A stretch of 64,000 bases of DNA, taken from NCBI GenBank assembly GCA_016212095.1, contig JACRHH010000015.1:124001-188000 (forward strand), in the 5' to 3' direction. Below the pieces are notes generated by a model that had not been told where the DNA came from, did not search any database, and saw only the letters and a program-made list of their open reading frames with translations. Numbering within the stretch: the first letter of the stretch is position 1; each line of letters starts with the position of its first letter. Origin of the DNA: Nitrospirota bacterium (lineage in GTDB: Bacteria; Nitrospirota; Thermodesulfovibrionia; SZUA-242). The position numbers and the translations under genes were made by a program. Shown one piece after another: positions 24,972 to 35,309 of this stretch.

Positions 24972-27040
24972 TCATGTCTAAAACTGTTCCAAAAACAGCT
25001 TCCATATTCACATCTGGCCTGTTGCGCACGGCCATGGCCGACGCCGTGAGGAAGCTCGATCCGCGCGCTCTTCTTCGCAATCCGGTGATGCTGGCCGTTG
25101 AGATAAGCGGCGTCGTCACGCTTGCCACGTTCGCCATGTCGCTTGCCGGCGCAAGCCGTGAACCCGCGCTTTTTACCGGAGCGGTTTCGCTCTGGCTCTG
25201 GCTCACCGTGCTCTTTTCCACATTCGCCGAGGCGCTTGCCGAGGGGCGGGGCAAGGCGCGGGCCGCGTCGCTCCGGAAAAGCCGCACCGATATAAGCGCC
25301 AAGCGTCTGAACAAGCCTGAATTCGGCGCAAAACACGAAAACATATCCGCAAGCCTGCTTCGCAAGGACGACTTCATTCTGGTTGAGGCGGGCGACATTA
25401 TCGCGGGCGACGGCGACGTGATCGCGGGCGCGGCGCTGGTCAACGAGTCGGCGGTAACAGGAGAGTCGGCCCCGGTTGTGCGCGAATCCGGCGGCGACCG
25501 AAGCGCCGTGACCGGCGGCACGAAGGTTATCGCAAGCTCGATCATCGTCCGCATAACGGCCAATCCCGGCGAAACATTCATAGACCGGATGATAGGCATG
25601 ATCGAGGGCGCGAAGCGGCGCAAGACCCCAAACGAGATTGCGCTTGAGGTGCTTCTTGTCGCGCTCACCGTGGTGTTCCTTCTGGTGGTTGCCAACATGA
25701 GCCCGCTTTCGATCTACAGCGTGCGGGCCGCCGGGCATGGGCAGCCTGTGTCGCTCACGGTTCTGACGGCGCTTTTTGTCTGCCTTGCCCCCACGACAAT
25801 CGCCGCGCTTCTTCCGGCCATAGGCATCGCCGGAATGGACAGGCTGTTCCGCAAGAACGTGATCGCCATGTCGGGCCGCGCCATAGAGGCGGCGGGCGAC
25901 GTTAACGTGCTTCTGCTGGACAAGACCGGCACAATCACGCTTGGAAGCCGCGAGGCGGTGGAGTTCGTTCCGGTTGGCGGACATTACGCGCGGGAGCTTG
26001 CCGAGGCGGCGCTTCTGGCGTCGATGGCGGACGAAACACCTGAAGGGCGAAGCGTGGTGGTTTTGGCAAAAGAGAAATACGCCCAGCGCATGGAGGCCCT
26101 GCCCGCCGGAGCCCAAATAATCACGTTCAGCGCCGAAACGCGCCTTAGCGGAATAGACATGAACGGCGAGGCATACCGCAAGGGCGCGGCTGACTCGATA
26201 GTCGCGTTTGTGAAAAGCCGCGGCGGCAGAATTCCGGAAGACCTCGACGCAACGGTGGATGCCATTGCCCGCGCGGGTTCCACGCCGCTTTGCGTCTGCC
26301 ACGACGCCGAGATATTGGGCGTGATCAATCTGAAGGATATTCTCAAGGGCGGCATTCAGGAACGGTTCCAGCAGCTTCGAAGCATGGGGATAAAAACCGT
26401 CATGATAACCGGAGACAATCCGCTCACCGCCGCCGCCATCGCAGCCGAGGCGCAGGTTGACGACTTTCTGGCGCAGGCCAAGCCGGAAGACAAGCTTCGC
26501 CTCATACGCGAGAATCAGGAACAGGGCTTCATGGTGGCCATGACCGGCGACGGCACGAACGATGCTCCCGCGCTTGCTCAGGCCGACGTGGCCGTGGCCA
26601 TGAACACCGGAACACAGCCCGCGCGCGAGGCGGCCAACATAATCGATCTGGACAGCAACCCCACAAAGCTGCTCGACATCGTGGAAATCGGCAAGCAGAT
26701 TCTGATGACGCGCGGCAACCTGACCACGTTCAGCATCTCAAACGACATCGCAAAGTATTTCGCCATAGTTCCGGCGTCGCTCATATCCATCTATCCGCAG
26801 CTTGCCGCGCTGAATATCATGGGGCTTGCCAGCCCTCATAGCGCAATACTTTCGGCTGTCATCTTCAACGCGGTCATCATTCCGCTTCTTGTTCCGCTGG
26901 CGCTCAAAGGCACGAAATACCGTCCGATGCCCGCCGAAAAGCTGCTGATCTACAACCTGCTTCTCTACGGCGTGGGCGGAATCATCGCGCCGTTTGTTGG
27001 AATAAAGGCCATCGATCTGGCAGTCGGGCTTTTTGTTTGA
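24968..27040 (+). CDS. kdpB: K+-transporting P-type ATPase subunit B
   Basis: KdpB is the catalytic P-type ATPase of the Kdp complex. The 690-residue chain has the TGES loop (VTGESAPV), the phosphorylation motif DKTGT with Asp318, the nucleotide-binding domain and [22 protein letters not shown]. The start is the ATG of an ATGA overlap with kdpA; a second ATG lies two codons later. The region also contains a long antisense open frame, which is a composition artefact. Confidence 0.98.
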   Translation: MIMSKTVPKTASIFTSGLLRTAMADAVRKLDPRALLRNPVMLAVEISGVVTLATFAMSLAGASREPALFTGAVSLWLWLTVLFSTFAEALAEGRGKARAASLRKSRTDISAKRLNKPEFGAKHENISASLLRKDDFILVEAGDIIAGDGDVIAGAALVNESAVTGESAPVVRESGGDRSAVTGGTKVIASSIIVRITANPGETFIDRMIGMIEGAKRRKTPNEIALEVLLVALTVVFLLVVANMSPLSIYSVRAAGHGQPVSLTVLTALFVCLAPTTIAALLPAIGIAGMDRLFRKNVIAMSGRAIEAAGDVNVLLLDKTGTITLGSREAVEFVPVGGHYARELAEAALLASMADETPEGRSVVVLAKEKYAQRMEALPAGAQIITFSAETRLSGIDMNGEAYRKGAADSIVAFVKSRGGRIPEDLDATVDAIARAGSTPLCVCHDAEILGVINLKDILKGGIQERFQQLRSMGIKTVMITGDNPLTAAAIAAEAQVDDFLAQAKPEDKLRLIRENQEQGFMVAMTGDGTNDAPALAQADVAVAMNTGTQPAREAANIIDLDSNPTKLLDIVEIGKQILMTRGNLTTFSISNDIAKYFAIVPASLISIYPQLAALNIMGLASPHSAILSAVIFNAVIIPLLVPLALKGTKYRPMPAEKLLIYNLLLYGVGGIIAPFVGIKAIDLAVGLFV

Positions 27041-27054
27041 AAGGAATTGCGGCA

Positions 27055-27639
27055 ATGAACGATCTTAAACCGGCCATTCTCACATGCCTCGTTTTCACCA
27101 TCCTGCTGGGCGGCGTCTATCCCGCCGCCGTCACGGCCATCTCTCATGCCATGTTTCCATATCAGGCCGCCGGAAGTTTTTTAACCGGCGGAACCGGGCG
27201 CATTACAGGATCGGCGCTTATAGGGCAGCAGTTTTCCGATCCGAAATATTTTCACTCCCGCCCATCCGCCACCGCCGGTTTTGCCTACAATCCGCTTGCA
27301 TCCGGCGGATCGAATCTCGGCCCGACAAATCCGGATTTTCTGAAACAGGTTGGCGATAGGGTAGCGGCGCTCCGCGAGTCGGGAATTTCAGGGGGCACAC
27401 CAGATGATCTGGTACCGGCTGATCTGGCGCTTGCCTCGGCAAGCGGTCTCGATCCGCATATCTCGCCCGAAGCGGCGCTGGCGCAGATACGGCGCGTGGC
27501 AAAGGCGCGCGGCATGACGGAAGATGCGCTGAAACGGCTCGTGAATGCGCGGGTTCAGGATCGGGACTTCGGCATACTCGGCAGCCCGCGCGTTAATGTG
27601 CTTGAACTGAATATGGAACTGGATAAACTCTCCTTATGA
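27055..27639 (+). CDS. kdpC: K+-transporting ATPase subunit C
   Basis: KdpC is the 194-residue single-span subunit that stabilises KdpAB and raises ATP affinity. It has an N-terminal membrane helix (about 6-28), then the GSALIGQQFSDPKYFHSRPS motif and the ASGLDPHISP motif typical of KdpC. The start at 27055 is preceded by AAGGA nine bases upstream, so the six-codon upstream extension is not used. It overlaps kdpD by four bases. Confidence 0.97.
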   Translation: MNDLKPAILTCLVFTILLGGVYPAAVTAISHAMFPYQAAGSFLTGGTGRITGSALIGQQFSDPKYFHSRPSATAGFAYNPLASGGSNLGPTNPDFLKQVGDRVAALRESGISGGTPDDLVPADLALASASGLDPHISPEAALAQIRRVAKARGMTEDALKRLVNARVQDRDFGILGSPRVNVLELNMELDKLSL

Positions 27640-30317
27640 CGGACAGCCAGGAAGATCATCGCCCATCGCCGGAAGCGATGCTGAGGGCGGCGCGGGCCGA
27701 GGAAACCGGCGACGGCAGGGGTAAATTAAAAATTTTTCTTGGCTATGCCGCCGGTGTCGGCAAGACCTTCGCCATGCTGGAAGAGGCGCGGCTCCGTAAG
27801 CGCGAGGGGCGCGATGTTGTTGTCGGGTATGTGGAATCCCACGGCAGAACCGAAACCGACGCGCTTCTTGAGGGGCTTGAAATCATCCCCTGCGCCGGAA
27901 TCGAGTATCACGGCGTATCGCTTCCGGAGATGGACGTCGATGCGGTGCTGGCCCGCCGCCCGCGCATCGCCCTGGTTGACGAGCTCGCGCACACAAACGC
28001 TCCGGGCTCGCGCCACGCCAAGCGCAGTCAGGATGTGGAGGAGCTTCTTGCCGCCGGAATCGACGTCTACACCACCGTTAATGTTCAGCATCTGGAAAGC
28101 CTGAACGAAATAGTTGCGCAGATAACCGGCGTGGTGGTGCGAGAGACCGTTCCCGACCGCCTGCTGGATGAGGCCGCCGAGATCAGGCTGGTGGACATTC
28201 CATGGGAAGACCTTCTTGAGCGGCTGCGGGAAGGCAAGGTTTATGTTCCGGAGCAGGCCGCGTGGGCCGCCGACAAATTCTTCAAGCCCGGAAACCTCAT
28301 GGCGCTGCGCGAGCTTTCGCTTCGGCGGACGGCAAGCCGGGTGGACGATGAAATGCGCGCCTACATGGAATCGCGGGCGATTTCCGGGCCGTGGGCCGCA
28401 ACCGAGCGCCTGCTGGTATGCGTGAGCGGAAGCCCGTACAGCGAGCAGCTCATCCGCGCCACCCGCCGACTTGCAGACGACATGAAGGCGCAGTGGTTCA
28501 CTGTTCATATCGAAACTCCTGGCAGCGACAGATTCATGCGCGAAAACCGCGAGCGCGTCTGGCGCGAGCTGCGTCTGGCCGAAAGCCTCGGCGCGCAGGT
28601 TGCCACCGTAACCGCTCCAGCCGTGACCGAGGCGATCATCGACTATGCCGCGCGCCACAACATCACCAAGATCGTGGTTGGAAAATCGCTCCTCTCCAGA
28701 TGGCGCGAGCTTCTGCATCCCTCGATCATCGACCAGCTCATCCGCCGCTGCAAGGGGATAGATGTCTACGTCGTAAGCATCGCGCCCCAGAAAACCGGCG
28801 ACAAGATCACGCGCGGCAGGCGCGGCGGCGAAAAAATATCGTGGCGCGGCTACATGGCAAGCGCCGCGCTTGTGGCCCTGGCCACCGGTTGCGGAGAGTT
28901 GCTGAGGCCGTTTCTGGCCCCGACCAACATGGTGATGCTCTACCTGCTTGCTGTTGTGGTGGCGGCTGTGCGTCTGGGGCTGAAACCGGCGATCAGCACG
29001 GCGTTCATGGGAGTTCTGGCGTTCGATTTCTTTTTCATTCCGCCCCGGCACTCTCTCTCGGTTGCCGACACCGAATATCTTGTAACCTTCATCGCGCTAT
29101 TCACCGTGGGCGTGGTGATAAGCACGCTTGTGGACAAGGCGCGCGAGCGGGGCGACACCATACGTGAGCGCGAGGTGCAGACCGCCAGCCTCTATTATTT
29201 AAGCCGCGACCTCTCGGCGGCAGCCGACATTCAGGGCGTGCTCCACGCTGTTATCAGCAACATGAAGGAAAGCCTGAACGCCCTGCCCGCCATTCTGCTT
29301 CCTGAAGGGCAGCGGCTTGAGGTGAAGGCCGCGGGCGGCGGCTTGAGCCTCGACGCCAGGGAATACGCGGTTGCCGACTGGGCTTTCCGGAACCGCCAGC
29401 CTGCCGGACGGGGAACCGAAACCCTCGGCTCGGCGGAACTTTTTCATCTTCCGCTTAAAACATCGGCGGGCGCGCTGGGCGTCATGGCGGTGAAGCTTGA
29501 AAACGATTCCGACTACTCATCGCCCCTTGTGCGAAGGCTTCTGGATGCGTTTGCAAGTCAGGCAACGCTGGCGATAGAACGGGTGCATCTTGTGCGGCAG
29601 GCCGAACAGGCGCAGGTTCTTCAGGCAAGGGAGAGCCTTGAGCGCGCCCTGCTCAATTCCGTATCCCACGATCTGCGCACCCCGCTGGTCTCGATAACCG
29701 GAGCGCTAAGCGCCCTGAAAAGTGAGGAGCGCCTGCTCGATGAAAAAAACCGCCGGGAACTTCTCGACGCCGCCTGGGAGGAAGCCGCCCGCCTGAACCG
29801 CTTTGTGGGCAACCTGCTCGACATCACCCGCATAGAGGCCGGGGCGGTGAGGCTCAAAAAAGAGCCTTGCGATATTCAGGACATGATCGGGTGCGCCCTT
29901 GCCGCAGTCGAACAGCGGCCCGGCGCGCGAAGGGTGGAACTGCATATTGCCGACGGCCTGCCGTTTGTTATGATGGACATGGCGCTGATGACTCAGGTTA
30001 TGGTGAACCTGCTCGACAACGCAATGAAATACTCGCCCTTGGGCGGCGCGATTTCGATCGCCGCGCGAATGGACGACAACGCGCTGAGGCTGGAGGTTGC
30101 CGACGGCGGGCCCGGAGTTCCGAAAGCCGATCTGAAACGGATTTTCGACAAGTTCTACCGGATACCGGTTCCGGAGGGCACGGGCGGAACCGGGCTTGGG
30201 CTTTCCATCTGCAAGGGAATTGTCGAGGCTCACGGCGGAGCAATCACCGCCGAAAACCGTTCGCAAGGCGGTTTGCGGATTATCGTGACGCTTCCGGTTG
30301 TGGAATCCGGGCCGTGA
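27636..30317 (+). CDS. kdpD: Sensor histidine kinase KdpD
   Basis: KdpD senses K+ limitation and phosphorylates KdpE. The 893-residue protein has the KdpD N-terminal domain with Walker A GYAAGVGKT (36-44), a UspA-like domain (about 250-370), a DUF4118 region of four membrane helices (about 400-500), a GAF domain, and a kinase core with H-box SHDLRTPL (His678) and the ATPase lid GGTGLGLSICKGI. All parts of the full-length form are present. It is encoded immediately after kdpC with an ATGA overlap. Confidence 0.97.
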   Translation: MTDSQEDHRPSPEAMLRAARAEETGDGRGKLKIFLGYAAGVGKTFAMLEEARLRKREGRDVVVGYVESHGRTETDALLEGLEIIPCAGIEYHGVSLPEMDVDAVLARRPRIALVDELAHTNAPGSRHAKRSQDVEELLAAGIDVYTTVNVQHLESLNEIVAQITGVVVRETVPDRLLDEAAEIRLVDIPWEDLLERLREGKVYVPEQAAWAADKFFKPGNLMALRELSLRRTASRVDDEMRAYMESRAISGPWAATERLLVCVSGSPYSEQLIRATRRLADDMKAQWFTVHIETPGSDRFMRENRERVWRELRLAESLGAQVATVTAPAVTEAIIDYAARHNITKIVVGKSLLSRWRELLHPSIIDQLIRRCKGIDVYVVSIAPQKTGDKITRGRRGGEKISWRGYMASAALVALATGCGELLRPFLAPTNMVMLYLLAVVVAAVRLGLKPAISTAFMGVLAFDFFFIPPRHSLSVADTEYLVTFIALFTVGVVISTLVDKARERGDTIREREVQTASLYYLSRDLSAAADIQGVLHAVISNMKESLNALPAILLPEGQRLEVKAAGGGLSLDAREYAVADWAFRNRQPAGRGTETLGSAELFHLPLKTSAGALGVMAVKLENDSDYSSPLVRRLLDAFASQATLAIERVHLVRQAEQAQVLQARESLERALLNSVSHDLRTPLVSITGALSALKSEERLLDEKNRRELLDAAWEEAARLNRFVGNLLDITRIEAGAVRLKKEPCDIQDMIGCALAAVEQRPGARRVELHIADGLPFVMMDMALMTQVMVNLLDNAMKYSPLGGAISIAARMDDNALRLEVADGGPGVPKADLKRIFDKFYRIPVPEGTGGTGLGLSICKGIVEAHGGAITAENRSQGGLRIIVTLPVVESGP

Positions 30318-30330
30318 GGAATTGTTGCCG

Positions 30331-31035
30331 ATGACTGATGAAACCGACATGGCCAACCCGCCGCGCATTCTCGTTGTGGACGACGAGACGGCGATCCGGC
30401 GATTTCTGCGCACAGCACTGGGCGGCGGCGCGTTTTCCCTGCACGAGGCCGAAACGGGTCATGCCGCGCTGGCGGCGGCAGCCGTTGCGCGGCCCGACAT
30501 CATACTGCTCGATCTTGGCCTGCCCGACATGGACGGCATCGAGGTGATCCGCCTGATACGCGAATGGTCGCCGGTTCCGATCATCGTGCTTTCGGTGCGG
30601 GAACGCGAGACCGACAAGGTGGCGGCGCTGGACGCCGGAGCCGACGACTATCTGACCAAGCCGTTCGGCATTGCGGAGCTACTGGCGCGGATACGGGCCT
30701 CGCTTCGCCGCACGCTGCAAGAGGCATCCGAGCCGGTGTTCCGGCTTGAGGGGCTGGAGGTTGATCTTGTCCACCGGAAGGTTTCGGTGGATGGGCGCGA
30801 CGTGCAGCTTACGCCTACCGAGTATGAACTGCTGCGCCTGCTTGTTACACATGCGGGCAAAGTGCTTACGCACGGACGCATCCTGAAGCGGATATGGGGA
30901 ATCGGCTATCTCGACCAGCCGCATGTGCTGAGGGTGAATATCAGCAACCTGCGCCGGAAGATCGAGGCCGATCCCTCGCGCCCGCGCTATATTCGCACCG
31001 AACCGGGCGTTGGGTACAGGATGATGGGGGAGTGA
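30331..31035 (+). CDS. kdpE: OmpR-family response regulator KdpE
   Basis: KdpE activates kdp transcription when phosphorylated. The 234-residue protein has a receiver domain (acidic pocket DDE at 17-19, phospho-acceptor Asp61 in LLDLGLPD, conserved K in DDYLTKPF) and a C-terminal winged helix (TPTEYELLRLL to PRYIRTEPGVGYRM). The start at 30331 follows GAGGA ten bases upstream; a longer in-frame version begins inside kdpD and is unlikely. It is last in the operon and converges with hsdR. Confidence 0.97.
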   Translation: MTDETDMANPPRILVVDDETAIRRFLRTALGGGAFSLHEAETGHAALAAAAVARPDIILLDLGLPDMDGIEVIRLIREWSPVPIIVLSVRERETDKVAALDAGADDYLTKPFGIAELLARIRASLRRTLQEASEPVFRLEGLEVDLVHRKVSVDGRDVQLTPTEYELLRLLVTHAGKVLTHGRILKRIWGIGYLDQPHVLRVNISNLRRKIEADPSRPRYIRTEPGVGYRMMGE

Positions 31036-31040
31036 GGGGA

Positions 31041-31061
31041 GGAACGGTTAGATGCCGTTCC
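31041..31061. terminator. Hairpin between kdpE and hsdR
   Basis: GGAACGG and CCGTTCC arms with a seven-base loop lie just past the kdpE stop and before the convergent hsdR stop. There is no long T run, so it is at best a weak bidirectional terminator. Confidence 0.5.
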
Positions 31062-31069
31062 TTACCCGA

Positions 31070-34000
31070 TTAGCCATTGACGGCACTGTTCGCAATCTCA
31101 TTCGCCAGCATCTCCGCCTGCTTGAGCACGGTTTCCGTCGCCAGCTTCTGCATATCCGGAGGATAGCCGTATTGCCGTAAGGTTCTTTTCACAATGACCT
31201 TGAGTTTCGCCTTGACGCTTTCCTTGATGGTCCAGTCAATCGAGGCATTGGCCCGCACCTTTTCAAACAGCACCACGGCCAGTTCGCGCAATTTGTCCTG
31301 CTGCATCAGCTCGCGGGCGCTGTCGTTGCTGGCCAACGCGGTGTAGAAGGCATATTCAAAATCACTCAGCCCCATGGCCTCGGCCTGTTGGTTCGACTTG
31401 ACGATCTCCTTGCTGATGTTGATCAGCTCGTCCATCACCTCCACTGCGGTGAGGATCTTGGCGTGATACCGCTGGATGGCGTTTTGCAGCATTTCCATCA
31501 GGGTCTTGCTCTGCACCAGATTCTTTTTGGCCCGCGCCTTGATCTCGTCTTTGAGCAGTTTTTTCAGAACTTCCAGAGCGACGTTTTTGTGCTCATTGTT
31601 TTTCAACTCCAGCAGGAACTCTTCGGAGAGAATGGAGATGTCGGGTTTCTTGATGCCAGCCGCATCGAACACGTCGATCACCTGTTCCGACACCAGCGCC
31701 TTGTCGATGACCTGGCGGATGGTGGTTTCGATCTCCTCATTGGTGCGGCCAGCGCCGGTGCTGTCGAACTTCGCCAGCCGCGCCTTGATAGCCTGGAAAA
31801 AGGCGATTTCATCCTTCACGTCCATGGCCTGTTCGTGCGGGACGGCGATGGCGAAGGCCTGCGACAAGGCGCTGACTTCGTCGATATAGCGCTTCTTGCC
31901 GTTCTCCAGGCCGAGGATATGTTCCTCCGCCGCCAGGATCAGGGAGAGCTTCTTCGAGGTATCGGCCTCGAAATAGTCCTCGTAAGGGAAGCCGTGGTAC
32001 ATAGCCGCCACCACTTCCAGCTTTTCCAGCATCAAGACCACCGCTTGCTCCTGGGCCAGCATGGGGTCTCCCTTGCCGCCCGCATCCGCATAGAACGCCA
32101 ATGCCTGTTTCAGATCAGACGCTATCCCCAAATAATCCACAACCAGGCCCGCCGGTTTGTCGCCGTAAACCCGGTTGACCCGCGCGATGGCCTGCATCAG
32201 GTTGTGGCCCTTCATGGGTTTGTCGATATACAGGGTGTGCATACACGGCGCGTCGAAGCCGGTCAGCCACATATCGCGCACGATCACCAGCTTCAATTCG
32301 TCCTCCGGGTCTTTCATGCGCTCAGCCAGACTCTTGCGCTGCTGCTTGCTGGTGTGGTGTTTGGCCAGCACAGGGCCATCCGAGGATGAGGCCGTCATCA
32401 CCACCTTGACCACCCCTTTGCTCAAGTCATCCGAGTGCCATTCGGGCCTGAGCCGGATAATCTCGCCGTACAGCTCTGCCGCGATGCGCCGCGACATAAC
32501 CACGATCATGGCCTTGCCGGCAAACACTTCCTGGCGTTTTGCAAAATGCGCGACGATGTCTTGCGCCACGTTCTTGATACGCTGCCCTGCGCCAACCAGG
32601 GCCTCCATCTTTGTCCATTTGGCCTTGGCCTTCTGGGTCTCGGTCAGTTCGTCTTGCTCCAGCTCGTCATCCAGCTCGGCGATAAGCTGCCTGCCTTCGT
32701 CGCTGAGCGCAACCCTGGCCAGCCGGCTTTCGTAATAGATGCGCTTGGTAGCGCCGTCCTCCACCGCCTGGGCGATGTCATAAACGTCGATGTAATTGCC
32801 GAACACCGCCGGGGTATTGACGTCGGTCTTCTCGATGGGCGTGCCTGTGAAGCCGAGATAGGTCGCGTTCGGCAGGGCATCGCGCAGATACTTGGCAAAG
32901 CCGTAGACGATCTTCTTGCCGGTGACGCTGCCTTGCGCGTCTTTCTCGTCCACGGTTTTGGCCGCAAAACCGTACTGGGTGCGGTGCGCCTCGTCGGCAA
33001 TCACCACCACATTGCGGCGGCCGGTCAGTTCCTCGTAGACATTGCCTTCTTCCGGCTGGAATTTCTGGATGGTGGTGAAGATCACCCCGCCGGAGGCGAC
33101 CTTGAGCAGGTCTTTTAATTGCTGCCTGTCCTCGACTTGCCTGGGCTCCTGCCGCAACACCTGGGCACAGGCGGCGAAGGTATCGAACAATTGATCGTCC
33201 AGATCGTTGCGGTCGGTGATCATGACAATCGTGGGATTATCCAGCGCCAGCACGATCTTGCCGGTGTAAAACACCATGGACAACGACTTGCCGCTGCCCT
33301 GGGTGTGCCACACCACCCCGGCTTTTTTGTCGCCCTTGGGTTGACTCATGACATCCGGCAGCCCGTAGGCCCTCGGTGGCTCGGCCACCATCAGCGGTTC
33401 GGCAATGCTCGCGGCGCGCAAGGTCGAGGCCACCGCCGCATTCACCGCGTAATACTGGTGATACGCCGCCAGTTTCTTCACGGTGTGGATGCTGACGACA
33501 CCGGTTGCCGGGTCTTCCTTTTTCGATTTTTCGAACACGATGAAGTGGCGCAGCAGATCGAGCAGCGTGGCCTTGTTCAACATGCCGTTGATCAGGGTTT
33601 CCAACTGGCTGATCAGCGGTGAAGCCTCAAGCCGCCCGTCCGCCGTTTTCCAGGCCATGAAGCGCGACAGCCCCGCCGACAGCGATCCCACCCTGGCCTC
33701 CAGCCCGTCGGAGATCACCAGCATGCCGTTGTAGGTGAACAGGCTCGGAATCACGTCCTTGTAGGTCTGCAATTGCTGGTAAGCCGCTTTAATGGTGGCG
33801 TTTTCATCGGCGGCGTTCTTGAGTTCAACCACCACCAGAGGCAGGCCGTTGACGAACAGCACCACATCCGGCCGCTTGTTCTGGTGGTTCTCGATCACGG
33901 TGAACTGATTGGCGACCACGAATTCGTTGTTGTCTGGATTGCTGAAATCCACCAGCCACACCAGATCGCCGCGCTCATTGCCTCTGTCCTGATAGGTTAC

Positions 34001-34300
34001 CTTGATGCCTTCGGTCAGCATGCGGTGAAAGGCTTCGTTGTTGGCGATAAGTTCCGGGGAATTGAGGCGTTGAATCTGTTTGATGGCGTCTTCGCGCACC
34101 TCGGCGGGAAGGCCTGGATTGATGCGTGCCACGGCCGGGCGCAGCCGTTCCAGCAGCAACACATCCTCGAAGCGTTCGCGCTCCGGGGTTTCGCTATCGG
34201 GCGCGATATCCGGGGCATAGACGTGCTGATACCCGAGTTTTTCGAACAGCTCGATGGCGAGGGCTTCGATGGCGGATTCGGTGAGGTTATTCGCTGGCAT
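31070..34300 (-). CDS. hsdR: Type I restriction enzyme, R subunit
   Basis: HsdR is the translocase-nuclease of a type I restriction-modification complex. The 1076-residue protein has a PD-(D/E)xK nuclease core with D145 and E159-x-K161 (VVVELKN), Walker A GSGKS (about 335-339), the DEAH box in VIADEAHRTQYG, helicase motif III GFTGTPIEKTD and motif VI around QAIARVNRVY, and a helical C-terminus. The start at 34300 is supported by a G-rich ribosome site and by where similarity begins. It overlaps the RhuM gene by 14 bases and is the last gene of the operon. Confidence 0.96.
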   Translation of the reverse strand: MPANNLTESAIEALAIELFEKLGYQHVYAPDIAPDSETPERERFEDVLLLERLRPAVARINPGLPAEVREDAIKQIQRLNSPELIANNEAFHRMLTEGIKVTYQDRGNERGDLVWLVDFSNPDNNEFVVANQFTVIENHQNKRPDVVLFVNGLPLVVVELKNAADENATIKAAYQQLQTYKDVIPSLFTYNGMLVISDGLEARVGSLSAGLSRFMAWKTADGRLEASPLISQLETLINGMLNKATLLDLLRHFIVFEKSKKEDPATGVVSIHTVKKLAAYHQYYAVNAAVASTLRAASIAEPLMVAEPPRAYGLPDVMSQPKGDKKAGVVWHTQGSGKSLSMVFYTGKIVLALDNPTIVMITDRNDLDDQLFDTFAACAQVLRQEPRQVEDRQQLKDLLKVASGGVIFTTIQKFQPEEGNVYEELTGRRNVVVIADEAHRTQYGFAAKTVDEKDAQGSVTGKKIVYGFAKYLRDALPNATYLGFTGTPIEKTDVNTPAVFGNYIDVYDIAQAVEDGATKRIYYESRLARVALSDEGRQLIAELDDELEQDELTETQKAKAKWTKMEALVGAGQRIKNVAQDIVAHFAKRQEVFAGKAMIVVMSRRIAAELYGEIIRLRPEWHSDDLSKGVVKVVMTASSSDGPVLAKHHTSKQQRKSLAERMKDPEDELKLVIVRDMWLTGFDAPCMHTLYIDKPMKGHNLMQAIARVNRVYGDKPAGLVVDYLGIASDLKQALAFYADAGGKGDPMLAQEQAVVLMLEKLEVVAAMYHGFPYEDYFEADTSKKLSLILAAEEHILGLENGKKRYIDEVSALSQAFAIAVPHEQAMDVKDEIAFFQAIKARLAKFDSTGAGRTNEEIETTIRQVIDKALVSEQVIDVFDAAGIKKPDISILSEEFLLELKNNEHKNVALEVLKKLLKDEIKARAKKNLVQSKTLMEMLQNAIQRYHAKILTAVEVMDELINISKEIVKSNQQAEAMGLSDFEYAFYTALASNDSARELMQQDKLRELAVVLFEKVRANASIDWTIKESVKAKLKVIVKRTLRQYGYPPDMQKLATETVLKQAEMLANEIANSAVNG

Positions 34301-35309
34301 CGTCGCCCCCCGTGATCCTTTTGATTTCCTTGTCGAAATCGGAAAGATAATTCTGATCCTGAATGATGCGGAACACGGCAAACTCCCCCTCGGCCTTCAG
34401 CTTCGCCTCCAAGGCCGAGACGCGCCCATTGTCCTTCAAGATCGGATACCTGGAAAGCGACAGGAAGTCATCCAGGAACCTTGCCCAGTCCGCCATGCGG
34501 GTGACGATTCCGCGTTTGGCCTGATTCTCCGCGAGGTCAAGATAGGCGGAGACAATGCGGTTAAGCTCGGCGATGTGAGCCTTGTTCAGGTAGTTTTTCG
34601 CCACCGTGACATCGGATTTCAGGATTTTCCCGTCGGGCGCCTGTTTCCAGTTGGTGAGCCCCATATAAATTTTGGTAGCGTCCGCCGAATCATAAATGAT
34701 CTCGGCGGCTGTTTTTCCCGTGATCGCCCAATGCAGTTTGTTCTGCACCATGGCGAAGAACTCATTGGTGATGGGCGCGTTCTTGTCGTAATCGGCAGCC
34801 AAGGCGTAAATATCGGTGATTTTCTGATAAAAGCGGCGTTCGCTGGCGCGAATCTCGCGAATTCGCTCCAGCAGCTCCTCGAAATAATCCTTGCCGAAAA
34901 TGCCTTGGTTCTGTTTCAGTCGTTCGTCGTCCATGGCAAAGCCTTTGACGATAAACTCCCTCAGCACCTTGGTTGCCCAGATGCGGAACTGGGTCGCCTG
35001 ATAGGAATTCACCCGGTAGCCGACGGCGATGATGGCGTCCAGGTTGTAGTATTTCACGCCACGCGTCTGGGTCTTCTTCGCTAGCGCCCCATGGCGGGTG
35101 GTATGTTCCAGAATGGAACCGACCTGTCCCTCACCGAGCTCACCGCTGGCAAAAATGTTTTTCAGGTGTTTGGTGACGGCAGGCCGCCGCACCCCGAAAA
35201 GCTGTGCCATCTTCTCCTGTGTCAGCCAGACCGTCTCGTCCCGCACCAACACATCAACCCGCAAACGCCCTTGTCCCGTCTCGTACAGGATAATGCTCGA
35301 CTCTTTCAT
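34287..35309 (-). CDS. rhuM: RhuM-family protein
   Basis: This 340-residue protein belongs to the RhuM (virulence protein) family. It has an N-terminal helix-turn-helix-like segment (VWLTQEKMAQLFGVRRPAV), the RGVKYYNLDAIIAVGYRVNS motif, the FRIWATKVLREFIVKGFAMD motif and a Fic/DOC-like C-terminal helical region. Despite the name, the molecular role is unknown. Genes of this family often lie inside hsd operons, as here between hsdS (four-base overlap) and hsdR (14-base overlap). Tight coupling suggests it is made with the restriction complex and may modulate it; that is inferred. Confidence 0.9.
   Translation of the reverse strand: MKESSIILYETGQGRLRVDVLVRDETVWLTQEKMAQLFGVRRPAVTKHLKNIFASGELGEGQVGSILEHTTRHGALAKKTQTRGVKYYNLDAIIAVGYRVNSYQATQFRIWATKVLREFIVKGFAMDDERLKQNQGIFGKDYFEELLERIREIRASERRFYQKITDIYALAADYDKNAPITNEFFAMVQNKLHWAITGKTAAEIIYDSADATKIYMGLTNWKQAPDGKILKSDVTVAKNYLNKAHIAELNRIVSAYLDLAENQAKRGIVTRMADWARFLDDFLSLSRYPILKDNGRVSALEAKLKAEGEFAVFRIIQDQNYLSDFDKEIKRITGGDDASE

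Noticed and set aside
24725-26302. Minus-strand 525-codon open frame opposite kdpA/kdpB
   Set aside because: Shadow of the kdp genes; its translation is Arg/His/Gly-rich without domains.
27726-29051. Minus-strand 441-codon open frame opposite kdpD
   Set aside because: Shadow frame with no motif and no ribosome site.
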